Positions 1 to 6,764 of a DNA stretch of 12,862 nucleotides are shown here, piece by piece. The stretch comes from Bacillota bacterium. GTDB taxonomy: Bacteria; Bacillota; Clostridia; Lachnospirales; Cellulosilyticaceae. The position numbers were made by a program, and so were the translations under genes. Numbering within the stretch: the stretch's first letter is position 1; each line of letters opens with the position of its first letter. The notes beneath the pieces were generated by a model. It was not told where the DNA came from. It saw nothing but the letters and a program-made list of their open reading frames with translations, and did not search any database. The stretch covers positions 1 to 12,862 of the forward strand of contig JAEWMQ010000091.1 in NCBI GenBank assembly GCA_023393125.1, given 5' to 3'.

Positions 1-1023
1 GTAAAAGCAGATGGTTATGGCCATGGTGCAACGGAAGTAGCTAATTTCTTACAAGAACAAGGTGTAAATCGTTTCGCAGTAGCTATTGTGGCAGAAGGCG
101 AAGAATTAAGAAAGAGTGGCATTACGTCACCGATTTTAATTTTAGGCTATACCCCACGTGCAGACATTAAGGCACTTATAGAAAATGATTTAACACAAAC
201 TGTTTTTTCTTATGAAATGGCAAAAACCATATCTGATGAAGCAGGGCGTCTTGGTAAGAATGTTAATATTCATTTAAAAGTAGATACAGGGATGGGGCGC
301 ATTGGGTTTTTATCATCACCTAAAAGTATAGAAGAGATTTTAATGATTGCAAAACTTCCGCATATTAATTTAGAAGGTATTTTTACACACTTTTCTACAG
401 CAGATGAAGAAGATACAAGTTATACAAAAGGACAATGGAGTATATTTGAAGGCTTTTTAAAAGAATTAAGTGAAGTAGGGCTTGAACTTCCTATTATTCA
501 TGCAGCTAATAGTGCAGCCATTATGTGTCATGAGTACACACATTTGAATTTAGTAAGACCTGGTATTATTCTTTATGGTTACTATCCTTCTCCTTATTTA
601 GAAGGGAAAATACTAGACCTTCAGCCAGCCATGACACTTAAAACACAAGTTGTTCATGTAAAAGAATTGCCAGAAGGGCAGTATGTCGGCTACGGTAGAA
701 AATTTTATACCCATCAAAAAACTAAAATTGCTACGATTCCAGTCGGTTATGCAGATGGTTATTCAAGAAAATTAGGTAATAAGGGCAGAGTACTGATAAG
801 AGGACAGTATGCGCCTATAATAGGAAATATTTGTATGGATCAGTTTATGGTTGATGTGACTCATATCAAAGGAGTATCCGTAGAAGATGAGGTTGTACTC
901 TTTGGTAAACAACAAGATGCAGTGATTCCGGTTGAAGAAATTGCAGATACATTAGGTACCATTAATTACGAGATTGTATGTATGATTGGTAAAAGAGTTC
1001 CACGTATTTATATAAAACCTTAA
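1..1023 (+). CDS. alr: Alanine racemase, 5'-truncated by window edge
   Basis: PLP-dependent alanine racemase, converting L-alanine to D-alanine for peptidoglycan. The reading frame is open from base 1, so the gene starts upstream; 340 residues are visible and roughly 35-40 N-terminal ones are missing against a usual length near 385. Residue 2 is the PLP-binding lysine of the VKADGYGHG motif. Further on are HLKVDTGMGRIGF (the Lys/Arg pair near the active site), LVRPGIILYG (the arginine that contacts the PLP ring nitrogen), the VGYGRKF tyrosine (about residue 231; second catalytic base, Tyr265 in the Geobacillus enzyme) and NICMDQFMVDV. All key residues are present, so the enzyme should be active. 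There is no terminator after it; a 73-bp gap leads to the antitoxin, implying cotranscription, as in the alr-ndoAI-ndoA arrangement of Bacillus. Cytoplasmic. Confidence 0.96.
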   Translation, partial: VKADGYGHGATEVANFLQEQGVNRFAVAIVAEGEELRKSGITSPILILGYTPRADIKALIENDLTQTVFSYEMAKTISDEAGRLGKNVNIHLKVDTGMGRIGFLSSPKSIEEILMIAKLPHINLEGIFTHFSTADEEDTSYTKGQWSIFEGFLKELSEVGLELPIIHAANSAAIMCHEYTHLNLVRPGIILYGYYPSPYLEGKILDLQPAMTLKTQVVHVKELPEGQYVGYGRKFYTHQKTKIATIPVGYADGYSRKLGNKGRVLIRGQYAPIIGNICMDQFMVDVTHIKGVSVEDEVVLFGKQQDAVIPVEEIADTLGTINYEIVCMIGKRVPRIYIKP

Positions 1024-1096
1024 AAATTTGAATAACATCGTATAAATTTATGAAAAATCGGCAACAATGAAAATAGCTAGTTAGGAGTAAATCACG

Positions 1097-1315
1097 ATGT
1101 TACTAGGGAGTGATTTGCGAATGGCGAAGTCTAGAAGTGATTTTCAGTTGACCAAAGAAAATAGAGAAACAATCCCTGAAATCAAGAAAGAAATAAATAC
1201 GATGAAAAAAGGCTATAAGGAGATGGCAGCGATTAATCTAGCGCTCTCGAACCTCTATTTTGAAATAGAAAGTGAGGCGGAGTCTTATTACGATCGCGTA
1301 GCGGAGTGTGAGTAA
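1097..1315 (+). CDS. Short MazE/EndoAI-like antitoxin lacking a recognisable RHH domain
   Basis: Position directly before mazF and the C-terminal half (MKKGYKEMAAINLALSN ... VAECE) identify it as the partner antitoxin of MazF; KGYxEMxxINL and a final ECE-like end are typical of clostridial EndoAI-type antitoxins, whose C-terminus wraps the toxin. Family members are usually about 90 residues with an N-terminal ribbon-helix-helix (RHH) DNA-binding domain. Here there are 72 residues (64 from the second ATG), and the N-terminus (MAKSRSDFQLTKENRET) has no beta-strand/NRSE-type RHH signature; at most a remnant of the second helix can be imagined in ENRETIPEIKKE. The start is ambiguous: AGGAG at 1083-1087 serves ATG 1097, and AGGGAG at 1105-1110 serves ATG 1121. 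The stop lies 1 bp before the preferred mazF start, so translation is probably coupled. Function as antitoxin is inferred from context and the C-terminal motif. Confidence 0.75.
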   Translation: MLLGSDLRMAKSRSDFQLTKENRETIPEIKKEINTMKKGYKEMAAINLALSNLYFEIESEAESYYDRVAECE

Positions 1316-1316
1316 A

Positions 1317-1661
1317 GTGCAAGTAAAACGTGGAGATATTTTTTATGCGGACTTAAGTCCAGTTATTGGTTCAGAACAAGGGGGCATTCGCCCTGTATTA
1401 GTAGTACAAAATGATGTTGGTAACAAATTTAGCCCTACAGTCATCTGTGCGGCAATCACTTCAAAGATTAACAAAGCAAAGCTACCTACACATGTAGAGA
1501 TAGATGCAGCAGAATATGAGCTTGTTAAAAATTCTGTTATACTCCTAGAGCAAATTAGGACGATTGATAAGAGACGATTAAAGGAAAAAATCTGTCATTT
1601 AGATGATGAGCTTATGGCACAAGTAGACAAAGGGATTATGATTAGTTTTGCATTACAATAA
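1317..1661 (+). CDS. mazF: MazF/NdoA-type endoribonuclease toxin
   Basis: Type II toxin that cleaves single-stranded mRNA; the Bacillus homologue NdoA/EndoA cuts at UACAU. Closely similar to NdoA along its length: VKRGDIFYADLSPVIGSEQGG, RPVLVVQNDVGNKFSPT, AAIT, KAKLPTHVEI, VILLEQIRTIDK and HLDDE. Starting at GTG 1317 gives 114 residues and puts the catalytic pair at Arg25 and Thr48, the same numbers as in Bacillus. GGAG at 1303-1306 is 10 nt from this GTG but only 1 nt from the in-frame GTG at 1308 (117-residue version), so 1317 is preferred. No residue needed for catalysis appears lost, so the toxin should be active and needs its small upstream partner for control. No promoter is seen directly upstream; it is probably transcribed with alr and the antitoxin. 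Confidence 0.95.
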   Translation: MQVKRGDIFYADLSPVIGSEQGGIRPVLVVQNDVGNKFSPTVICAAITSKINKAKLPTHVEIDAAEYELVKNSVILLEQIRTIDKRRLKEKICHLDDELMAQVDKGIMISFALQ

Positions 1662-1681
1662 AATACATAACAAATGTATCC

Positions 1682-1706
1682 GGAGACTTTCTTAAGTCTC
1701 CTTTTT
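1682..1706 (+). terminator. Rho-independent terminator after mazF
   Basis: A perfect 8-bp stem GGAGACTT/AAGTCTCC with a TCTT loop is followed by five T residues, 20 nt past the mazF stop. It closes the alr-antitoxin-mazF unit. Confidence 0.93.
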
Positions 1707-1799
1707 GTTATAAAGACTAATGATGAGCTCCGTTTTGGTTAAACTATTTACTAATAAAACATCTGAGATGAGACAAGAATGTAATTTAGGAAATTGACT

Positions 1800-1827
1800 T
1801 TGACACTTGAATAAGATGTGGTAGAAT
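1800..1827 (+). promoter_or_regulatory. Sigma-A-type promoter of the AEC permease
   Basis: TTGACA (1800-1805), a 16-bp spacer and TAGAAT (1822-1827), 58 bp before the permease start. The interval 1707-1799 holds no other gene or obvious structure. Confidence 0.75.
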
Positions 1828-1885
1828 AAAGGTTAACATTAAGGGGAAACTAGAGTTTGCAAAAGACGGCTTAAAGGAGATTGAC

Positions 1886-2812
1886 ATGGAGTTAACGAAT
1901 GTTTACATACAGCTTGGTATTTTATTTGTACTTATGCTCACAGGCTATTTATTAGGAAAGCTTAAGTTTTTTTCAGCAGAGAGCAATGCTACTTTTTCAA
2001 AGTTTATTGTTAATGTGGCATTACCGGCAGTTATTATTTCTAGTATGAATATGCCACTTACAAAAGAGAATATGAATAGGGCGCTTAGTATTTTTGGATT
2101 ATCCCTTATTGTATATACGGTCACTTTTGTAATCGCTTGGTTTGCTTCGAAATGGTTTTCTAAAGATGAAAAGCAAAAGGGTGTTTTAAGCTTTATGCTT
2201 ATGTTTTCAAACTGTGCTTTTATGGGTTATCCAGTATTAGGAGCCTTACTTGGACAAGAAGCTATTTTTTATGTAGCTATTTACAATATTTGCTTTAATA
2301 TTTTAGTTTATACTTTAGGTATTAAACTCTTAGAATCAGGCAACAATCAAAGCAAAAGTTTTGATTATAAGCTTTTAATTAATCCTGGAATTATAGCGAC
2401 TTTAATTGGTCTTTTGTTATTTGTGACAGGTATACAGCTACCAGCATTTATTAGCGGAAGTATTGATGCTATAGGAGGGATTTGTACCCCACTTTCTATG
2501 ATTGTTATAGGAAGTATGTTAAGCTTTTTATCATTAAAAAAGATGTTTGGAGAGAAAAAGGTATATATATTGGCAATTATAAGACTTTTTTTACTTCCAT
2601 TCATTATTTTTACATTATTAAAGTATATACTAAGGATAGAGGATTCATGGCTTATTATGATTCCTGTTATAGTAGCTGGTATGCCTGTAGCTAGTAATGC
2701 AGCAATGATGGCAGAAACCTATGAAAGTGATGCAGAATTTGCTTCTCAAGGTGTATTAATTACCAATTTACTTAGTTGTATTTCGATACCGCTACTCATA
2801 TACTTTATTTAG
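1886..2812 (+). CDS. AEC (auxin efflux carrier) family permease
   Basis: A 308-residue integral membrane protein. Hydrophobic segments are spread through its whole length, starting at once with LGILFVLMLTGYLLG and ending in VLITNLLSCISIPLLIYFI, consistent with the roughly ten helices of the AEC family. Family-like features are the early SKFIVNVALPAVIISS segment and the FSNCAFMGYPVLGALLG segment near residue 110, which carries the conserved N-x-xFMGxP pattern. Bacterial AEC members export or import small organic acids such as malate or malonate, but nothing here fixes the substrate. AAGGAG lies 6 nt before ATG 1886. The gene has its own promoter and is followed by 90 bp without a clear terminator, so some reading into the downstream zinc-ribbon gene is possible. 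Confidence 0.9.
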   Translation: MELTNVYIQLGILFVLMLTGYLLGKLKFFSAESNATFSKFIVNVALPAVIISSMNMPLTKENMNRALSIFGLSLIVYTVTFVIAWFASKWFSKDEKQKGVLSFMLMFSNCAFMGYPVLGALLGQEAIFYVAIYNICFNILVYTLGIKLLESGNNQSKSFDYKLLINPGIIATLIGLLLFVTGIQLPAFISGSIDAIGGICTPLSMIVIGSMLSFLSLKKMFGEKKVYILAIIRLFLLPFIIFTLLKYILRIEDSWLIMIPVIVAGMPVASNAAMMAETYESDAEFASQGVLITNLLSCISIPLLIYFI

Positions 2813-2902
2813 CTATTATGAAGAGATAAACATGCATATACTAGAATGAACGCATCTAGTTAATAAGAAAAATAAAAATAGAAAAAATGGGAGGGCTTTA
2901 AA

Positions 2903-3370
2903 ATGTCAGATGTATTTAGTAAGTTAGGGGACAGCTTAAAATCAACACTCAAGGTAGCGACAGAACAGACACAGAAATCAGTAGATCAAGTAGCTTGTAG
3001 AACTGATTTGTTGAATAAGAGAAATGAATTAAAAAGATTATTTACATTACTAGGTGAAGCGCAATACAAATGCCATGTAGAGCAAATTGAAAGTGAAGAC
3101 AGAGACGAGCTTTATGCTAAAATTGATGCACTTAAATTACAAATCACAGAAGTTGAAAAACGTTTAGGTGAAATTGTAACAACACAAAAGAGTAGTCTTG
3201 ACTCTTATAAGAGAGAAGTTAAATCAACATGGAATGAACCAGAAACAAAAGAGAAGAAAGCAGATCTTGATGAAGATGGCATTGAAATTTTAAAGGTTTG
3301 CCCAGTGTGTAATACAGGCAATCATGAACATGCAGCTTATTGTATTAAATGTGGTAACAAATTTGAATAA
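2903..3370 (+). CDS. Coiled-coil protein with C-terminal zinc ribbon
   Basis: A 155-residue cytoplasmic protein of unknown function. Residues about 30-105 are rich in E, K, L and R with heptad-like spacing (LLNKRNELKRLFTLLGEA, then LKLQITEVEKRLGEI), which suggests a coiled coil. The end carries a one-metal zinc ribbon, Cys133-x2-Cys136 and Cys147-x2-Cys150-Gly. This layout (amphipathic N-terminus, coiled coil, terminal zinc ribbon) is common in clostridial 'zinc-ribbon domain-containing' proteins. GGGAGG sits upstream of ATG 2903. The stop is 47 bp before the clpC start with no terminator between, so the two are probably cotranscribed. It occupies the place where mcsA/mcsB usually precede clpC; McsA also has Cys-x2-Cys zinc sites, but this protein has no UVR motif I can see, so a role as ClpC adaptor would be speculation. 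Confidence 0.85.
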   Translation: MSDVFSKLGDSLKSTLKVATEQTQKSVDQVACRTDLLNKRNELKRLFTLLGEAQYKCHVEQIESEDRDELYAKIDALKLQITEVEKRLGEIVTTQKSSLDSYKREVKSTWNEPETKEKKADLDEDGIEILKVCPVCNTGNHEHAAYCIKCGNKFE

Positions 3371-3417
3371 GCAAATGAAATGCAACATGAGTACCTGAGA
3401 CAAAGGAGATGAACAAC

Positions 3418-5868
3418 ATGGAAATTAAGTTTACACCACAGGCCCAAATGGCCATTGAATATGCTGAACAAGTTATGACAGATTTTAGACACGGTTATTT
3501 AGGAACTGAACATTTGCTTGTGGGGCTTATTCATGCCAAAAACTCTGTTGCCCAAAAGGCTCTTGAGGCATGTGGAATTACAGAAGAAGATATTTTAGAT
3601 AAAATTAAAGATATTATTGGTATGGGAGGAAGTCCACTAGTGGTAGCTAGGGACTTCACTCCACGCGTTAAACGTATATTTGAAATGAGTACCCAGCTTG
3701 CAAAGCAGCTAGGAAGTGAAAGTATTGGAACTGAGTATCTTTTGATTTCAATTCTAAAGGAAAAGAATTGTATAGCGGTTAAATTGTTAGAAACATTAGG
3801 GATTAATGTAAGCAAACTTTTATCTGTTTTAATGGAGATGTTAACAGGAAGTTCTCAAAAGACAGAAGCGAGCTTTAGTATGACTAAAACGGGTGTACCA
3901 TCAACTAAGTCTACAACACCTACTTTAGATAAATATAGTAGAGACCTAACAGTACTTGCTAGAGAAGGTAAGTTTGACCCAATTGTTGGACGTGAGAAAG
4001 AAATTGATCGTGTGATACAAATTCTTTCTAGAAGAACTAAAAACAATCCTTGCTTAGTAGGTGAGCCAGGAGTAGGTAAGACTGCCGTAGTAGAAGGGTT
4101 AGCACAAAAAATAGCATCAGAAGAAATTCCAGATTTATTAAAAGGTAAACGAGTGGTTTCTTTAGATCTTTCTTCTATGATCTCTGGTACTAAGTATAGA
4201 GGAGAATTTGAAGAACGTATTAATAAAGTCATAGAAGAAGTAAGATTAGCAGGAGACGTCATCTTATTTATTGATGAGCTTCATACTATTATTGGAGCAG
4301 GTGCCGCTGAGGGTGCTATGGATGCTTCTAATATTTTAAAGCCTTCTTTAGCAAGAGGAGAAGTTCAGCTTGTAGGTGCTACTACTTTAGATGAATACCG
4401 TAAACATATTGAAAAGGATGCAGCACTTGAAAGACGTTTTCAACCTGTACAAGTAGAAGAACCTAGCGAAGAACAAACTTTAGAAATATTAAGAGGAATT
4501 AAAGATAAATATGAAATGCATCATCAAGTTCAGATTACTGATGAGGCTCTTAAAGCAGCAGTTAAGTTATCTGCTCGCTATATTGCAGATCGTTATCTAC
4601 CAGATAAAGCTATTGATCTTTTAGATGAAGCTGCTTCTAAAGTGAGACTACGTGCTTTCACTTCACCTACTAACATTAAAGAGTTAGAACAACAACTAAC
4701 GACTTTAGGTGAACAAAAAGAAACGGCTATTATTAATGAAGAATATGAAAAAGCCAGTGAGATTAAACGAAAAGAAAATGAAGTAAAAGAGAAAATCGCC
4801 AATGCTAAAGTAGAATGGGATGCTAAGCATACGAAAAATGACCAGATTGTTGGTGAAGAGGAAATAGCAGACATTGTAAGTAGTTGGACGAACATTCCTG
4901 TCAGACGTTTAGCAGAAGAAGAAACTGAACGACTAAAACAAATGGAAAAAATTCTTCATGAACGTGTAGTAGGTCAAGAAGAAGCTATTGTAGCTGTTTC
5001 AAAAGCAGTTAGAAGAGGGCGTGTAGGGTTAAAAGACCCTAATAGACCTATTGGTTCCTTTATGTTCTTAGGACCTACTGGGGTAGGTAAAACAGAATTA
5101 ACCAAAGCATTAGCAGAAGCTATGTTTGGAGATGAAAATGCTATGGTACGTGTAGATATGTCCGAGTACATGGAAAAGCATACTGTCTCTAAAATGATTG
5201 GTTCTCCTCCAGGTTATGTAGGGTATGATGAAGGCGGGCAATTAACAGAAAAGGTGAGACGTAAACCTTACTGCGTTGTTCTCTTTGATGAAATTGAAAA
5301 AGCCCATGGTGATGTATTTAACATCCTTCTTCAAATTTTAGATGATGGACATATTACAGACTCTAGAGGTAGACGTATTAATTTCAAAAACACTATTATT
5401 ATTATGACATCTAACATTGGAGCAAGAAGTATTATTGCACCTAAAAAACTAGGCTTCATATCAACTGAAGATGCAGAGAAGTCTTATGAAGATATGAAGA
5501 AAAATGTAATGGAAGAAGTTAAGCGTACTTTTAAGCCAGAGTTCTTAAATCGTATAGATGAAACACTTGTGTTCCATCCATTAAGCACAAAAGAAATTAG
5601 AGAAATTGCAGATATCATGATTAATAGACTTGTTAAACGTATCAGCAAAAATGTGGGTATTGAAATTAGATTAACTGAAGAAGCTTTAGATTTCTTAGGT
5701 AAAAAGGGTTACAATCAAGCTTATGGTGCAAGACCTCTTAGAAGAACCATTCAGACTTATATAGAAGATAAGCTTTCAGATGAAATTTTATCAGGAAACT
5801 TCAAAGAAGGCGATGTTGTTTCGGTAACAGTAGATGGAGAGGTATGTGTATTTACTAAGATAGATTAA
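3418..5868 (+). CDS. clpC: ClpC, AAA+ unfoldase of the ClpCP protease
   Basis: An 816-residue Hsp100 ATPase that unfolds proteins and feeds them to ClpP. Order of parts: a double Clp N-domain (about 1-145; FTPQAQMAIEYAEQV and HGYLGTEHLLVGL, then a second copy with FTPRVKRIFEMS and IGTEYLLISIL); first AAA+ module with Walker A GEPGVGKT at 215-222, pore loop KYRGEFEER and Walker B IDE (Asp286, Glu287); a middle coiled-coil domain with a UVR-like stretch near 442; second AAA+ module with Walker A GPTGVGKT at 552-559, GYVGYDEGGQLTE, Walker B FDE (Asp624, Glu625) and sensor-2 GARPLRR. An LGF tripeptide at 678-680 is the ClpP-docking loop, so this is a protease partner rather than a ClpB disaggregase. 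The start is ATG 3418, with AGGAG 9 nt upstream; the ATG at 3409 abuts the Shine-Dalgarno. No ctsR, mcsA or mcsB lies beside it and I see no CtsR box upstream. Confidence 0.97.
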   Translation: MEIKFTPQAQMAIEYAEQVMTDFRHGYLGTEHLLVGLIHAKNSVAQKALEACGITEEDILDKIKDIIGMGGSPLVVARDFTPRVKRIFEMSTQLAKQLGSESIGTEYLLISILKEKNCIAVKLLETLGINVSKLLSVLMEMLTGSSQKTEASFSMTKTGVPSTKSTTPTLDKYSRDLTVLAREGKFDPIVGREKEIDRVIQILSRRTKNNPCLVGEPGVGKTAVVEGLAQKIASEEIPDLLKGKRVVSLDLSSMISGTKYRGEFEERINKVIEEVRLAGDVILFIDELHTIIGAGAAEGAMDASNILKPSLARGEVQLVGATTLDEYRKHIEKDAALERRFQPVQVEEPSEEQTLEILRGIKDKYEMHHQVQITDEALKAAVKLSARYIADRYLPDKAIDLLDEAASKVRLRAFTSPTNIKELEQQLTTLGEQKETAIINEEYEKASEIKRKENEVKEKIANAKVEWDAKHTKNDQIVGEEEIADIVSSWTNIPVRRLAEEETERLKQMEKILHERVVGQEEAIVAVSKAVRRGRVGLKDPNRPIGSFMFLGPTGVGKTELTKALAEAMFGDENAMVRVDMSEYMEKHTVSKMIGSPPGYVGYDEGGQLTEKVRRKPYCVVLFDEIEKAHGDVFNILLQILDDGHITDSRGRRINFKNTIIIMTSNIGARSIIAPKKLGFISTEDAEKSYEDMKKNVMEEVKRTFKPEFLNRIDETLVFHPLSTKEIREIADIMINRLVKRISKNVGIEIRLTEEALDFLGKKGYNQAYGARPLRRTIQTYIEDKLSDEILSGNFKEGDVVSVTVDGEVCVFTKID

Positions 5869-5905
5869 AGTAGAAGCATTAAAGCGGAACTAATATAAAT
5901 ATGCA

Positions 5906-5934
5906 TATACTTTTTACTTGGCATCATGTATAAT
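5906..5934 (+). promoter_or_regulatory. Possible promoter of the 137-aa protein gene
   Basis: A perfect -10 TATAAT (5929-5934) lies 64 bp before ATG 5998; the -35 candidate 17 bp upstream (TATACT, 5906-5911) is poor. The upstream in-frame ATG at 5926 overlaps this -10, which argues against that ATG being the start. Confidence 0.45.
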
Positions 5935-5997
5935 AAAAGTACAAGTAGGACAAAAAATAGAGATAAACAAAGAGAGAAAACATTGGAGGATTTAGCA

Positions 5998-6411
5998 ATG
6001 GCAGTTGTTAATGAAATTATACGTGTTGAAGAAAACGGGGCACTTAGCTTTGGTAACTACGAACTTCAAGAGAAAACAAAAGTATTAGATTTCGAAGTAG
6101 AAGGTAGACTTTATAAAGCAAAAACTTTTTATGAAGTAACTAAACTTAAAAGAGATGGCGCTTTAGTATATGAGTCTTTACCAGGAACAGCAGTGCATCA
6201 ATTTATGGTTACAGATAATAGTGTAAGCTTTGAAGTAGAGGGAAATGGTAATTCACAAATCACTTTAGAATTAGAACCATCTACAGAGTACAAACTTATG
6301 ATTAGTGATGTAACAGTAGGAAACATTCGTTCAACGATTTCAGGGAAATTAAGCTTTTCTGTAGACTGTGCAAAAGAAGCACAAACTGTAGTGCTTAAGA
6401 AAATAAAATAA
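5998..6411 (+). CDS. Conserved clostridial protein of unknown function, often labelled 'endosialidase'
   Basis: A 137-residue soluble protein with alternating polar/hydrophobic stretches typical of a beta-rich fold (for example VSFEVEGNGNSQITLELEPST) and no signal peptide, membrane helix, cysteine pair or enzyme motif. From memory, near-identical layouts (MAVVxExIRxExxGxLSFGNYEL ... LPGTAVxxF ... GKLSFSV) occur widely in Lachnospiraceae under the name 'endosialidase', which seems unsupported by any catalytic motif. The start is ATG 5998 because GGAGG at 5985-5989 is 8 nt upstream; the in-frame ATG at 5926 has no ribosome site and lies in a likely promoter. It stands alone between clpC and radA with its own promoter candidate and terminator. 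Function unknown. Confidence 0.8.
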   Translation: MAVVNEIIRVEENGALSFGNYELQEKTKVLDFEVEGRLYKAKTFYEVTKLKRDGALVYESLPGTAVHQFMVTDNSVSFEVEGNGNSQITLELEPSTEYKLMISDVTVGNIRSTISGKLSFSVDCAKEAQTVVLKKIK

Positions 6412-6421
6412 TGCAACATAT

Positions 6422-6462
6422 AAAATCGCCCAAGAGTAAAAATCTCCTTGGGTGATTTTTTT
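6422..6462 (+). terminator. Rho-independent terminator after the 137-aa protein gene
   Basis: AAAATCGCCCAAG (6422-6434) pairs with CTTGGGTGATTTT (6447-6459) over 13 bp with one G-T wobble, loop 12 nt, and runs into seven T residues (6456-6462). It starts 10 nt after the stop codon. Confidence 0.93.
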
Positions 6463-6764
6463 AGTAGAAGTTTTAGGTACATGAGAGGAAAGTTACTTAT
6501 AAATAAGGGAATACTAAAAAAGGTGATAGAGACAATGATTTGACTCTTTTCTGATAGTAAAAGCAAAATGATAAGCAGATAATAGAAATGGTTTCTACAA
6601 GCAAATAAAAGGATTATAATAGTAATGAGTTATAATTAGTGAGTGTCATCTGTGATAGTGAGTAGAGCGTAATAATACATTTCTAACCGTTGTATTGGTA
6701 GTGAATTATGAATTATCATAAGTGAATAAAGGATAAGATAAGATAAGATAAGAAAGGAATGACT
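6463..6764 (+). other. Long untranslated region before radA
   Basis: About 300 bp with no convincing gene. Two TATAAT boxes occur (6615-6620 and 6631-6636) but without good -35 partners; TTGTAT (6690-6695) and TATCAT (6714-6719) with an 18-bp spacer are another weak promoter candidate. A GATAA tandem repeat ends the region next to the radA ribosome site. I see no riboswitch or RNA gene that I recognise. Confidence 0.5.
6732..6751 (+). repeat. Tandem repeat (GATAA)x4 next to the radA ribosome site
   Basis: Four exact GATAA units run from 6732 to 6751, directly followed by GAAAGGA, the Shine-Dalgarno of radA. A change in copy number would shift the promoter-to-ribosome-site distance but not the reading frame. 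Confidence 0.9.

Noticed and set aside
2365..2694. Reading frames inside the AEC permease gene on both strands
   Set aside because: The permease has a clear promoter, ribosome site and family features; the others are shadows.
2840..2860. Inverted repeat ACTAGA/TCTAGT after the AEC permease as a possible terminator
   Set aside because: Only 6 bp with a 9-nt loop and no T run behind it.
2832..5911. The 11-mer ATGCATATACT occurs before both the zinc-ribbon gene (2832-2842) and the 137-aa protein gene (5901-5911)
   Set aside because: Many 11-mers should repeat by chance in an AT-rich stretch of this size, and the flanks do not match.
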